A DNA stretch of 42,757 bases from Parvibaculum sp. (GCA_019635965.1 JAHBYK010000013.1:1-42757); one strand, 5' to 3'; shown: positions 22,480 to 31,201, counted from the first letter of the stretch. Numbers and translations are program-made. The notes: a model not told the origin generated them from the sequence alone.

Positions 22480-23284
22480 TCCCTTTCCGGGCGAAATGCC
22501 GCCGCGCCGCGAGCCGCCCGCCTTCAATGTGCCGGGGCCGGTGCTGCTTCTGCTGCTGGCGTTGGTGGGCGTTCATGTGGTGCTGTCGCTTGGCGACTGG
22601 CCGCTGCGCGAGCAGGTGCTGATCTGGTTTGCGCTGTTTCCGTCCCGCTACAACCCGGAGATGAGCCAGATTGCGCATCTGCTGCCGGGCGGTTTCGCGG
22701 CGGAACTCTGGACGCCGATCACCTATACGTTCCTGCATGGCGGCTGGGAGCATCTGTTCGTCAATTCGATCTGGCTGCTTGCCTTCGGATCGCCGCTGGC
22801 GCGCCGTTTCGGCGCGGTGCGTTTCCTTGTTTTCTATTTTCTGTGCGGCGCGGCGGGCGCCATGCTGCATGTCTTTCTTTATCCGGGGTCTGACATTCCG
22901 GTGGTTGGCGCTTCGGCGGCGATTTCCGGGCTGATGGGCGGGGCGGCGCGCTTCGTGTTCCTGTCCGGCGGGCCGCTCGGTGCGCTGGGCGGCGGGGGCG
23001 CGATGACCGGGCCGCGGCGGCGGGCCGGGATTTTCGCCTCGCTCCGCGACCGGCGGGTGCTGATTTTCGCCGGCGTGTGGATCGGACTCAATTTCGTGTT
23101 CGGCGCGACGGGATTGAGCGGCGCGCTCGGCGCGACCTCGCAGGTTGCCTGGGAGGCGCATCTCGGCGGCTTTCTGATGGGGCTTTTCGCCTTCGGACTG
23201 TTCGATCCGCTGCGCTGGTCGCCATCGGGCGGGCCGGGCAATGTGGGCTATGGCGAGTGGCTGGGCGACGACCCGCGCGAGTGA
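22472..23284 (+). CDS. Rhomboid-family intramembrane serine protease
   Basis: A 270-residue membrane protein with about six helices. Conserved rhomboid features: HGGWEHLFVN (89-98) in loop 1 to helix 2, the catalytic Ser148 in VGASAAISG, and catalytic His230 in EAHLGGFLMG. Compared with textbook GASG, the residue after Ser is Ala. A 30-residue Gly/Arg-rich loop (about 165-195) follows the serine helix. It cleaves membrane-spanning substrates within the bilayer; the substrate is unknown. The start overlaps the isomerase gene by 8 bases, so the two are translationally coupled. Confidence 0.93.
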   Translation: MADPFPGEMPPRREPPAFNVPGPVLLLLLALVGVHVVLSLGDWPLREQVLIWFALFPSRYNPEMSQIAHLLPGGFAAELWTPITYTFLHGGWEHLFVNSIWLLAFGSPLARRFGAVRFLVFYFLCGAAGAMLHVFLYPGSDIPVVGASAAISGLMGGAARFVFLSGGPLGALGGGGAMTGPRRRAGIFASLRDRRVLIFAGVWIGLNFVFGATGLSGALGATSQVAWEAHLGGFLMGLFAFGLFDPLRWSPSGGPGNVGYGEWLGDDPRE

Positions 23285-23351
23285 GACGGCTTATTGAAAA
23301 GGGCGGGAGAGAGACCACATAGTAAAAAGGCTCTCTCAGGAGGAGGACTTC

Positions 23352-23675
23352 ATGAGCGACACGTCTGCGCATTCCGGCGGGCAGAGCGGTATCGACGGCG
23401 AGGCATCGCCGGCGGGCCGGAGGGAACTCTGGATCCGGCTGCTCTACATGATCGGCTACTGGTTTCTCGGCAATATTGCGTTTTCCGTCGCGATCTTCCT
23501 CGCCGCGCTGCAATTCGTGGTGGTGCTCATCACCGGCAGCAAGAATGAGGAGCTTCGCGGCTTCAGCCGCAATCTCATCCAGTATGTCTGGGAATGTCTC
23601 GCCTTCGTGATCTTCGCGCGGGACGAGAAACCGTTTCCGCTCGGACGCTTTCCCTCGGTGACTAGCCCCGAGTGA
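23352..23675 (+). CDS. DUF4389 membrane protein
   Basis: A 107-residue protein with one or two membrane helices (about 27-60) and the DUF4389 pattern: ELWIRLLYMIGYWFL, then VVVLITGSKNEELRGFSRNLIQYVWECLAF and the C-terminal EKPFPLGRFP. Function unknown. Strong ribosome site AGGAGGAGG. Its 3' end overlaps the tail of the convergent TetR gene by 14 bases. Confidence 0.87.
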   Translation: MSDTSAHSGGQSGIDGEASPAGRRELWIRLLYMIGYWFLGNIAFSVAIFLAALQFVVVLITGSKNEELRGFSRNLIQYVWECLAFVIFARDEKPFPLGRFPSVTSPE

Positions 23676-24336
23676 AGCTCTCGAATTTTTCGAGGCCCTT
23701 CGGCGTCAACAGGCCGCGGAGCATCGCTTCGGTCGTCAGATTGAAGCGCTTCTCCGCGGCTTCCCTGTTTTCATGGAAGCCGGCGAGTTCAAGGCTGCAA
23801 TGGCCGTGGACGGCGGCCCAGAGCGCGGCGGCGAGTTCATCCGGTTCCCTGTCCGACGGGAAACTTCCCTCCGCGATGCAGGCTTCGACCGCGCTCAGCA
23901 TGATCTGATAGGAGGCGTGCTGGGAGACGCCGCGCGCGGCGGGCTCGGCCGCCTCCTTGTGACGGAGCGACTCCGGCAGCGGCAGCGTGGCGCTGATCAT
24001 CAGCGCGTAATAGGACGGATATTTCAGCGCGAAACCGCGATAGGCGCGGGCAAGCTCGCCCAGCCAGAGCAGCGGCTCGTCATGCTTCGGTGCGGCGGCC
24101 TCGGCGGCGGCGAGACGGTCGAAGGCTTCCTCGAACAGGGCGGCGATGAGCCCGTCCTTGCCGCCGAAGGCGGTGTAGACCGCCATTGTGGATGTGCCGA
24201 CGCGGGAGGCGAGTTTCCGCAGCGAAATCGAATCCGGGCCGCCATGCACGAGCATCTCGCTCGCGGCATCAAGCAGCGCCTCGCGCTGTGCAAGGCGTTT
24301 CTTCCCAACGGTTGTTTCCGGCTCGGCGATTGTCAT
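23662..24336 (-). CDS. TetR-family regulator (WHG-type C-terminal domain)
   Basis: A 224-residue TetR regulator. The helix-turn-helix is about residues 15-60 (REALLDAASEML, then LRKLASRVGTSTMAVYTAFGGKDGLIAALFEEAF). The ligand domain contains the WHG-type block with AALWAAVHGHCSLELAGF. It is divergent from the carotenoid oxygenase gene, and a palindrome lies between them, so it most likely represses that gene and itself. Ligand unknown, perhaps an aromatic or apocarotenoid substrate or product of the oxygenase. Confidence 0.93.
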   Translation of the reverse strand: MTIAEPETTVGKKRLAQREALLDAASEMLVHGGPDSISLRKLASRVGTSTMAVYTAFGGKDGLIAALFEEAFDRLAAAEAAAPKHDEPLLWLGELARAYRGFALKYPSYYALMISATLPLPESLRHKEAAEPAARGVSQHASYQIMLSAVEACIAEGSFPSDREPDELAAALWAAVHGHCSLELAGFHENREAAEKRFNLTTEAMLRGLLTPKGLEKFESFTRG

Positions 24337-24390
24337 TTTCTTTCTATCGAACAGGCTTGACGGTGTGTCCAGCGATATCTATGCTCCGCA

Positions 24391-24406
24391 ATAACACTGT
24401 TATAAT
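24391..24406 (+). promoter_or_regulatory. Candidate TetR operator overlapping a consensus -10
   Basis: ATAACA-C-TGTTAT (24391-24403) is a perfect 6-bp dyad. It overlaps a perfect -10, TATAAT (24401-24406), in front of the carotenoid oxygenase gene (ATG at 24439). I find no good -35 at normal spacing. The site is in the tetR/oxygenase gap, as expected for a local repressor. Confidence 0.55.
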
Positions 24407-24438
24407 CACGCAACAACGTGAAGCGGAGGAGCTGCCCC

Positions 24439-25872
24439 ATGTCGAAGCCCTTTCCCGACAATCCATTCTTTGCCGGTAACTTCGCCCCCGTGATGGCCGA
24501 GTGCGATGCGCCGGACCTGGTCGTGACGGAGGGCGAGCTGCCGCGCGATTTCGCCGGCACGCTCTACCGCAACGGGCCGAACCCGATGTTTCCGCCGCTC
24601 GGACACCAGCATCACTGGTTTCTCGGCGAGGGCATGATCCACGCGATCCATGTGGAAGGCGGCAAGGCGAGCTATCGCAACCGCTGGGTGCGCACCGAGC
24701 AATATGACGCGCAGCGCAAGGCCGGCGAACGGCTGGTGCCGACCTCATTCGGCGGCGCGGCGCTGCCGGGCGCGGAAGGCGTGAAGCGCAATGTGGCGAA
24801 CACCAATGTCGTCTGGCATGCGGGCAAGCTCTTCGCGCTGGACGAGGGCAATTCGCCGGTTGCGATGGATGGCGACACGCTGGAGACGGAGGGCGCGTGG
24901 ACATTCGCGGGCAAATATTCCGGGCCGATGACGGCGCATCCGAAATTCGATCCGCGCACGGGCGAGATGCACTTCTTCGGCTACATGGCGGCAGGCCCGG
25001 CGAGCCCCGACATTTCCTATCAGGTTGTGAATGCGAAGGGCGAACTCATCCGCAGCGACATGTTCAAGGCGCCCTATGCCAGCATGGTGCATGACTTCAT
25101 CGTGACGGACGAACATGTGATCTTCCCGATCTTCCCGGCGACGATCGATGTGGAGCGGATCATGAAGGGCGGGCCGGTGATTGCCTGGGACCCGGATGCG
25201 GGCACGCATATCGGCATCATGGCGCGGGATGCGAGCGTGGATACGATCCGCTGGTTCAAGGGCGATCCCTGCTATGTCTATCACCCGATGAATGCCTTTA
25301 CGAGCCATGAGGGCGGGCGGACGCGCGTTCACGCCGACATGATGAAATATGAGCGCGTGCCGCTTTTCCCGAGCGCGGACGGCAAACGGGCGCCGAGCAA
25401 TCTGGAGGACGAGCAGGGACTGCTGGTGCGCTGGACCTTCGACCTCGACAGCAATTCCGATTCGTATACGGAGGAAGTGCTGACGGATCTCGGCGGCGAG
25501 TTTCCGCGGCTCGACGAACGCTTTGCCGGGCACGGCTATCGCCACGGCTACTATGCGGCGATGCACCGGCCGAAGGAACAGAAGGGATCGTCCTTCGACA
25601 CGCTGGTTCATATCGATCTCAAGACCGGCAAGCGCGTGGAATGGGAGCCCGGCAAGGGGCGCTATGTGCATGAACCGATCTTCGTGCCGCGCAGGGAAGG
25701 GGCGGCGGAAGGCGACGGCTATATCGTCTCGCTCGTCTATGACAGCGCGCGCAATATCAGCGATTTCGTGGTGCTCGACACGGACGATGTGTCGAAGGGG
25801 CCGGTCGCGCGGGTGGAACTGCCGCAGCGCGTGCCGTTCGGCTTCCACGGCAATTGGCGGAATGCTGGCTGA
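24439..25872 (+). CDS. Carotenoid oxygenase family protein (lignostilbene/apocarotenoid dioxygenase type)
   Basis: A 477-residue seven-bladed propeller non-haem iron oxygenase. All four iron-binding histidines are visible: His167 (TAHPKFDP), His218 (MVHDF), His282 (YHPMN) and His470 (GFHGNW near the C-terminus). The opening PRDFAGTLYRNGPNP and the WFLGEGMIHAI block are family hallmarks. It cleaves a C=C bond in a stilbene, apocarotenoid or similar phenolic substrate. Soluble, with no signal. No carotenoid synthesis genes are in the window, so a degradative role is more likely. ATG at 24439 follows GGAGGAG; divergent from a TetR regulator. Confidence 0.94.
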   Translation: MSKPFPDNPFFAGNFAPVMAECDAPDLVVTEGELPRDFAGTLYRNGPNPMFPPLGHQHHWFLGEGMIHAIHVEGGKASYRNRWVRTEQYDAQRKAGERLVPTSFGGAALPGAEGVKRNVANTNVVWHAGKLFALDEGNSPVAMDGDTLETEGAWTFAGKYSGPMTAHPKFDPRTGEMHFFGYMAAGPASPDISYQVVNAKGELIRSDMFKAPYASMVHDFIVTDEHVIFPIFPATIDVERIMKGGPVIAWDPDAGTHIGIMARDASVDTIRWFKGDPCYVYHPMNAFTSHEGGRTRVHADMMKYERVPLFPSADGKRAPSNLEDEQGLLVRWTFDLDSNSDSYTEEVLTDLGGEFPRLDERFAGHGYRHGYYAAMHRPKEQKGSSFDTLVHIDLKTGKRVEWEPGKGRYVHEPIFVPRREGAAEGDGYIVSLVYDSARNISDFVVLDTDDVSKGPVARVELPQRVPFGFHGNWRNAG

Positions 25873-25887
25873 GGCGATCCTGCGCGA

Positions 25888-26490
25888 TCAGGCCGTACGC
25901 CGGCTGCGCCGCCGAGTGGGGGCGGATTTTAGCCGCTCTGTCAGAAAGCGGGCGGAAGCGCGCGAGAAGTTTCCTACATCTGACGGCGCGCGCAAGAGCG
26001 CCGCGAGATGCAGAGAATGGAAGAGGCGGGCGGCGCTGGCCGCTTCATCGCTACCCAGCCCATAGGCGCGCTGAAGCAATGTGGCAATAATTGCTTCGCG
26101 CGCTGAATCCGTCTTGTGGACCATATCCCGGAGCTTGCGGTTTCCGGCCGCAAGAGTTCTCACGCCCAGTTCGAGACGATGATCGACGGTATCCGACAAG
26201 CTTGAGAGTTTTTTCAGGCTTTCGGCCGCAGCGGTGCAGGCGAGCGCATCCTTAGCTATCGCATCCGTTTCGGTTTCCCGCCAACGTGTTCCGATGGCAA
26301 GCAGGAAGACGTCTACGGAAGGGAAGTGATGGTAGAAGGAACCTTTCGTCAGTTTTGCACTTTCGCAAAGCCGGTCGACCGTTAGCGCACTTGGGCCATG
26401 ACGGGCGAGCCGGCGAATACCGAACTCAACCCATTGCTCCTGTTTCCAACGGGCTGATGACCTCGATTTTTTGTCTTGAACGGGTGTCAT
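25888..26490 (-). CDS. TetR-family regulator (second)
   Basis: A 200-residue TetR protein. Helix-turn-helix at about 18-60 (QWVEFGIRRLARHG, then LTVDRLCESAKLTKGSFYHHFPSVDVFLLAI). The ligand domain is unremarkable. The open frame runs much farther upstream, but ATG at 26490 follows GGGAAG at good spacing and starts at the homology. It is divergent from the exported YCII-like gene across a perfect 23-bp palindrome. Base composition is noticeably lower in GC here than in the neighbours, so this TetR/YCII pair may be a recent acquisition. Confidence 0.9.
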   Translation of the reverse strand: MTPVQDKKSRSSARWKQEQWVEFGIRRLARHGPSALTVDRLCESAKLTKGSFYHHFPSVDVFLLAIGTRWRETETDAIAKDALACTAAAESLKKLSSLSDTVDHRLELGVRTLAAGNRKLRDMVHKTDSAREAIIATLLQRAYGLGSDEAASAARLFHSLHLAALLRAPSDVGNFSRASARFLTERLKSAPTRRRSRRTA

Positions 26491-26504
26491 GAACTTCCCA
26501 TATA

Positions 26505-26527
26505 ACATACCATACAGTATGGTATGT
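26505..26527 (+). promoter_or_regulatory. Perfect 23-bp palindrome, likely TetR operator
   Basis: ACATACCATAC-A-GTATGGTATGT: two 11-bp arms with one central base, no mismatch. It lies 15 bases upstream of the TetR start and 39 bases upstream of the YCII gene. The CATAC-N-GTATG core is the common TetR operator form. Autoregulation and control of the divergent gene are the obvious reading. Confidence 0.85.
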
Positions 26528-26565
26528 ATTGATCGGGATTGTGTCAATCGAAACGGGAGGGAGGG

Positions 26566-26982
26566 ATGGCATTGCGTTCGAGTCTGAGCGGCGCCGTGGC
26601 CGTATTGTTGATTACGCTTGCGGCTGTGAGTGCACATGCAGCCGACGGTCCCGTGGAGCAAGAGAAAGAAAGGGAAATGACACTCTTTGCATTCATTTAC
26701 CGGCCGGGGCCGGCCTGGATCGAAGGAAAGCCGATGCAAGAGCAGGCGCTCGGACCCCATGTCGAGTTCATGCAGCGATTGCAGGACGAGGGAAGACTGC
26801 TCGTCGCAGGGCCCCTTCTTGAAACCAATGGCGGCATCGCAGTGGTTCGCGCGAAGGACAAGCGAGAAGCGGACGGCCTTCTTGCAGGAGATCCTGCGGT
26901 GACTTCCGGCATCTTCCTCGCCGATGCGCATTCCTGGTATCTCGCCTTCGGCGCCGGCACGCCCGTCGGCGCTGCGAACTAG
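26566..26982 (+). CDS. YCII-domain protein with a signal peptide
   Basis: A 138-residue protein. Residues 1-25 are a signal peptide (hydrophobic core, AHA cleavage), and residues about 38-130 are a YCII/YciI-type domain: TLFAFIYRPGP, GPHVEFMQRLQDEGRLLVAGPL, GGIAVVRAKDKREADGLLAGDPAVTSGI, then HSWYLAF. YCII proteins are usually cytoplasmic, so an exported form is unusual. An internal ATG (MTLFAFIYR) would give a standard cytoplasmic protein, but the strong ribosome site GGGAGGGAGGG is before 26566. Its stop shares CTAG with the convergent gene. Confidence 0.85.
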   Translation: MALRSSLSGAVAVLLITLAAVSAHAADGPVEQEKEREMTLFAFIYRPGPAWIEGKPMQEQALGPHVEFMQRLQDEGRLLVAGPLLETNGGIAVVRAKDKREADGLLAGDPAVTSGIFLADAHSWYLAFGAGTPVGAAN

Positions 26983-27587
26983 AAGAGCGGTTCCGCATAG
27001 ACGGGCTCGCCGTCAAGCCTGAGCTGCTTGATGGCGGGCGTACCGTCCTTGCCAAGCGCGACATCGACGGTGATGCGGCCGGCATTGCGGCTGTCTTCCA
27101 GCTCGCGGCCTTCGCCCTCCGGTACGAAATAGCTTTCGATGCCATAGCTGACGATGGCACGGCCGCAGTCCGGGCAGGCTTCGCGCATGGGCTCGCCATT
27201 GCCGTCAGGGGCATCGGTGACGAAGCTGCCCGGCGAGATATAGCCGACGCGGCCGCGCATGATCGCATGGCCGGGCGCTGCTTCCCTGAACGCGCGCCAG
27301 ACGGCGACCGGTTTCCAGATGTCGCCTTCCGGCGTCAGTTCGACATAGATCGGGGCACCCGGTTCAAACGCGTCATCGCCATCGAGATCGCCGAGCGGTA
27401 GTTCGGTGATCGCGTAATTCAGGATGACATAATCGCCGCGGAACAGATCGCGCGGGTCGATGGGCGCGGTTTCGAGCGTGACGACGACGGGCGAGCGCAA
27501 CAGCGAGACGCGGTCCCAGACCATGGCGGCGAGAAAGAGCGACTGGCCGATGGCGAGCGCGAGAACGGCGAGGGCGAAGCGGCTCAT
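26979..27587 (-). CDS. GDYXXLXY-domain membrane-anchored protein
   Basis: A 202-residue protein with one N-terminal membrane helix (about 3-25) and the defining motif GDYVILNY (about 52-59), preceded by LETAPIDPRDLFR. The rest is a beta-rich periplasmic domain with CPDC (a possible redox or metal pair). GDYXXLXY proteins typically sit next to DUF2157 proteins, as here: the two genes overlap in an ATGA. Excellent ribosome site AGGAGG. Function unknown. Confidence 0.9.
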   Translation of the reverse strand: MSRFALAVLALAIGQSLFLAAMVWDRVSLLRSPVVVTLETAPIDPRDLFRGDYVILNYAITELPLGDLDGDDAFEPGAPIYVELTPEGDIWKPVAVWRAFREAAPGHAIMRGRVGYISPGSFVTDAPDGNGEPMREACPDCGRAIVSYGIESYFVPEGEGRELEDSRNAGRITVDVALGKDGTPAIKQLRLDGEPVYAEPLF

Positions 27588-28876
27588 GATGCACCTCCTG
27601 CCTTTGCCACAAGGCGCCGGCGCATCCGCTCCATGATGAAGGCACCGGCGATGAGAAGGAGGCCGCCCGCGGCGAAGAAGAGGGCGGTATCGAGCAGCGT
27701 TCCGAGCGTTTCGAAATAGAGCCAGAGCAGTTCGGCGCCGAAGGCGATGAAGCCGAAATTGACGGCGAAGCGGGATTCGCGCGCCGTGCCGTAGGAGACG
27801 AGCCAGGCGGCGAGCGCGAGGAAGAGCGCGGCATAGACCCAGGGCACGAGAAGCGCGTTCCATGCCTGAACGGAAGGATAGGCAAGCGACATGAGGGCGA
27901 TGACGGCGATGCCTGCCGCATTGCGCCGCTCGATGAGGCCGCGTGCGAGAGCGAGGACGAGCAGCAGGACGAGGATGGCCGCCGCGGCGATGCAGAGCAG
28001 GAAGCCTGCATTGGTCGCATCTTCCTTCAGCTCGTCCAGCGGCGGTTCGAGCTGGAGGGTCCAGAACAGGACGAAGGCGATGACCATCGCATAGGCCTGC
28101 GCGGTGGCAGCGAAGCGCGGCGCGCGCGCATCCAGGATGATGGCGGCGAGCCAGATGACAAGGGCTTCGAGCGTGACGAAGACGAGGAGCCAGGCCGGTT
28201 CGATGCCAAAGCCGTTCGATATGGCTTCCGCATTCACAGCCTGCCAGACGATGCCGGCGATCAGCACGAGATGGAAGCCCGGTCCCCAGGCGAGGCGGAG
28301 CGCGACGAAAGCGGCGACGGCCCAGAGAATCCAGAACGGCCAGTGCGGCACCGTGTCGTCAAGCTGCCAGGCGAAGACCGACCAGATGACAGTGAGCAGG
28401 ACGCCGAGCGCGAGAGCCGGGCGGGAGGGGAGCAGCAGCGCCGCGGCGAGCGAGGCGATGGCCCAGGCGAGAACGCCGGCCGGATCGTCCGTGACGATGT
28501 GATAGATCTGCGCGATCAGCATGATGCCGGCGCCGAAAAGCGCGAGGCCTGCCAGCACGGCGGCTTGCGCGTAAGCCGGGTGGTTGCGCTTCTCGAGCAT
28601 GATGGCGGCGATCCATGCGGCCCACATGGCGCCGAAGATCATGATGAGTTTCACGAGCTTCGGAATCTCGTTCCAGTTCGCGGCGACGAAGCTCATGGCC
28701 GCGAAGCCGATCAGCACGGCGCCGAGAATGGCGAGGATGGCCGGCATACGCCGCGCCGAGGGGCGCTCCTCCGCCGATTTCAGGATGAGCTCCGCATTGG
28801 CGGGCGTTACCCAGCCGCGCTCGATCCAGAGGTCGATGTCGGATTTCAGTTTGCGGAGATAGGCGCGCTGCCACAT
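27584..28876 (-). CDS. DUF2157 polytopic membrane protein
   Basis: A 430-residue protein. The N-terminal 45 residues are soluble and match DUF2157 (DIDLWIERGWVTPANAELIL), followed by about ten to twelve membrane helices. It is the first gene of a two-gene operon with the GDYXXLXY protein. The pair is widespread and uncharacterised. The C-terminal basic end (MERMRRRLVAKAGG) should face the cytoplasm. No catalytic motif seen. Confidence 0.92.
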   Translation of the reverse strand: MWQRAYLRKLKSDIDLWIERGWVTPANAELILKSAEERPSARRMPAILAILGAVLIGFAAMSFVAANWNEIPKLVKLIMIFGAMWAAWIAAIMLEKRNHPAYAQAAVLAGLALFGAGIMLIAQIYHIVTDDPAGVLAWAIASLAAALLLPSRPALALGVLLTVIWSVFAWQLDDTVPHWPFWILWAVAAFVALRLAWGPGFHLVLIAGIVWQAVNAEAISNGFGIEPAWLLVFVTLEALVIWLAAIILDARAPRFAATAQAYAMVIAFVLFWTLQLEPPLDELKEDATNAGFLLCIAAAAILVLLLVLALARGLIERRNAAGIAVIALMSLAYPSVQAWNALLVPWVYAALFLALAAWLVSYGTARESRFAVNFGFIAFGAELLWLYFETLGTLLDTALFFAAGGLLLIAGAFIMERMRRRLVAKAGGAS

Positions 28877-29145
28877 GGGTCGAGCCGTTCTTTCTGATCT
28901 TTACGCCGGACGGGCGCGGGAGATGGGGACTCAACCAAGGCCACGGGAATTATCGGCGGCGGGCGGGCGAAGTCAAAGCGAAGGTAAATGACGCCGGGAA
29001 TTGGCCGATTCCTGCAATTTATGTGTATCTCCTTGCCGGATGCGGCGGAATGTCGCATCATTTCCCCAAGGGAAAGGCTCTGCGGCTTGGGGAGGCCGTT
29101 GCGGCGGGGGACCGGCCAACCGGTTCGGACACAGGAGGAGACGCT

Positions 29146-29574
29146 ATGAATGTTGCCACGATCTTGAAGGCCAAGGGTTCCGATGTGGCGACCGTGAATC
29201 CGGCTCTGACGCTTGCAGAGGCGGCGCGGCTGCTCACCGAACGCGGTATCGGCGCCGTGGTGGTGATGGAAGGCCGCCGGGTGATCGGCATTCTGTCGGA
29301 GCGCGACATCGTGAAGGCGGTGGCGCGCGGCGGCGCGGAGGCGCTGAAGGCGCCGGTCCGTGACGTGATGACGGCGCGGGTCGTCACATGCAGCCTCAAC
29401 GACTCCGTCGATGAGCTGATGGATGCAATGACGGAAGGCCGCTTCCGGCACCTGCCGGTGGTCGAGGATGGCGAGCTGGCCGGGATCGTTTCCATTGGCG
29501 ACGTGGTGAAGCATCGCATCGCCGAGACCGTGATGGAGACGGAGGCGCTGCGCCTCTATATCGCCACGGGCTGA
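29146..29574 (+). CDS. CBS-domain pair protein
   Basis: A 142-residue protein made of two CBS domains: the first (about 8-65: TLAEAARLLTERGIGAVVVMEGRRVIGILSERDIV) and the second (about 73-130: VTCSLNDSVDELMDAMTEGRFRHLPVVEDGELAGIVSIGDVV). Such stand-alone pairs usually bind adenine nucleotides or NAD(H) and modulate a partner. The start is set by AGGAGGAG and homology. The upstream stretch (28877-29145) contains a small TTTCCC/GGGAAA hairpin but no clear gene. Confidence 0.9.
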   Translation: MNVATILKAKGSDVATVNPALTLAEAARLLTERGIGAVVVMEGRRVIGILSERDIVKAVARGGAEALKAPVRDVMTARVVTCSLNDSVDELMDAMTEGRFRHLPVVEDGELAGIVSIGDVVKHRIAETVMETEALRLYIATG

Positions 29575-29584
29575 GGCGCGGCAG

Positions 29585-30658
29585 TCAGCCGACAAGCTCC
29601 ATGATCTCCCTGATCTGAGGGATCGCTTCCTCGGCGGCTTCTTCGCCGAGCCGGATCAGCTCGTCTGCGCGGTCGAAATCGAGCAGGCTCAAGTGTCCGA
29701 CTTTCGGCGCGATCATGATGTCGGGCGGGTCGCCTGCCATGCGCATGCGGGCGAGGCGGTCCTGCACGATGTTGAGCGAGGCGAGCATGACGCTCGCAAT
29801 GCCGGGCTCGCGCCGGTCGCCGCCGATGACGCGGCGCATGAGTTCCATTTCGGGTTTCGGCTTCCAGCCCAGATTTTTGAAGGTCGAGCGGATGCGATCC
29901 TTGATCGGCGTGGCGCCGGTGGCGGGGGACACGGCATCGGCGATATCGTCCCGGGCTTCCTCGATCTCCTCTTCTTCCGCGATCTGGCGTTCGATCTCGC
30001 GGAAAAGTTCATCTTCCGGCATGACCGGCGCTGTGGCGTGCATGTAGCCGGGGAAGCTGGTCGAGGCACGCCGCCTGGTGGCGGGATCGAAGGGATCGTT
30101 GTTGAGGTTGACCGCGATGAGGACGCGGGCGCCGAGTGCGCGGGCGACGGAGACGGGCACCGGGTTCACCAATGCACCGTCGATCAGCCAGCGGCCTTCC
30201 ATCGCCACGGGCGCGAAAACGCCCGGCAGCGCATAGGAGGCGCGGATCGCCTTGATGAGATTGCCCTGATGCAGCCAGAGTTCGTGGCCGGTGGTGAGTT
30301 CGGTCGCCACACCGACGAAGGTGCGCGGCAGATCCTCGATGCGCAGATCGCCGAGATGTTCGCGCATCAGATCGGCGAGTTTCGTGTCGCCGAGGAGGCC
30401 GGACGACCGGAAGCGCAGATCGAGCAGGCTCAACATGCGCCGGCGCGTGAGCGAGCGGGCGAACTCCTCCAGCGGATCGAGCTTGCCGGCGACGAGGCAG
30501 CCGCCGACCAGCGCGCCGATGGATGTGCCGGAGACGATGTCGGGTTCGATACCGGCGCGGGAGAGGGCGCGCAACACGCCGATATGCGTCCAGCCGCGCG
30601 CGACGCCTGCGCCAAGTGCAATACCGATCTTCGGACGGGGCATACGAAAGTGCTTCAT
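29585..30658 (-). CDS. Patatin-like phospholipase
   Basis: A 357-residue patatin-fold serine hydrolase of the RssA/NTE type. The oxyanion hole GAGVARG (16-22), the nucleophile elbow GTSIG (Ser46) and the DGA motif with catalytic Asp160 are all present; FVGVATELTTG and ASYALPGVFAPV are family blocks. The C-terminal third has a strongly acidic stretch. It likely cleaves phospholipid acyl chains in the cytoplasm or at the inner membrane. ATG at 30643 is an alternative start; neither has a strong ribosome site. Confidence 0.93.
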   Translation of the reverse strand: MKHFRMPRPKIGIALGAGVARGWTHIGVLRALSRAGIEPDIVSGTSIGALVGGCLVAGKLDPLEEFARSLTRRRMLSLLDLRFRSSGLLGDTKLADLMREHLGDLRIEDLPRTFVGVATELTTGHELWLHQGNLIKAIRASYALPGVFAPVAMEGRWLIDGALVNPVPVSVARALGARVLIAVNLNNDPFDPATRRRASTSFPGYMHATAPVMPEDELFREIERQIAEEEEIEEARDDIADAVSPATGATPIKDRIRSTFKNLGWKPKPEMELMRRVIGGDRREPGIASVMLASLNIVQDRLARMRMAGDPPDIMIAPKVGHLSLLDFDRADELIRLGEEAAEEAIPQIREIMELVG

Positions 30659-30713
30659 GGCCGTGGAACGACAACCGAATGTGACACACATCCGGCGGAT
30701 TCATTGTGCCGGT

Positions 30714-30733
30714 TCTCCCCGCATATGGGGAGA
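30714..30733. repeat. Small palindromic element (REP-like)
   Basis: TCTCCCC and GGGGAGA arms (7 bp, 6-base loop GCATAT) in the gap between hisI and the patatin gene. It lacks a T-run. The CTCCCCGCAT...GGGGAG form is a common dispersed palindrome in Hyphomicrobiales intergenic regions by my memory; only one copy is seen in this window. Confidence 0.4.
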
Positions 30734-30760
30734 GGTGTGATTACATTCGAGCCTGCGCTT

Positions 30761-31201
30761 CTACTTCTGAACGGAAGCTGAAAGTTTCCGTTCGCCGGTG
30801 GGTTCAAGTGTCGCAGGCTTGCCTTGCGGCACGCGGCGATAGAAGCAGGAGCGGTAGCCGACATGGCAGCAGCCGCCATCGCCCGCGACCTCGACCTTCA
30901 GCCAGACCGTGTCCTGATCGCAGTCGGTGCGCAGCTCCACCACGGTCTGGATCTGGCCGGAAGTGTCGCCTTTATGCCAGAGCTCGTTGCGGGAGCGGCT
31001 CCAGTACCAGGCCTCGCCGGTTTCGATGGTGCGGGCCAGCGCCTCGGCGTTCATCCAGGCGACCATGAGGAGCTCGCCCGTCCTTGCATCCGTGGTGACG
31101 GCGGTGATGAGGCCGTTGCCGTCGAATTTCGGCGCGAAGACGGTGCCTTCCTCTGTTTCATGCTTGCTGCTGCACGATCCGAAGGGCGCGTTGCTGGACA
31201 T
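30761..31201 (-). CDS. hisI: Phosphoribosyl-AMP cyclohydrolase
   Basis: A 146-residue HisI, which opens the purine ring of phosphoribosyl-AMP in the third step of histidine synthesis. Family blocks: [12 protein letters not shown] (45-56), [25 protein letters not shown], the metal-binding [12 protein letters not shown] (91-102) and the Zn-binding [15 protein letters not shown]. It is a stand-alone HisI without the HisE domain, as in most alphaproteobacteria. AGGAGGG precedes the ATG. It lies after folE on the same strand but a terminator separates them. Confidence 0.96.
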   Translation of the reverse strand: MSSNAPFGSCSSKHETEEGTVFAPKFDGNGLITAVTTDARTGELLMVAWMNAEALARTIETGEAWYWSRSRNELWHKGDTSGQIQTVVELRTDCDQDTVWLKVEVAGDGGCCHVGYRSCFYRRVPQGKPATLEPTGERKLSASVQK

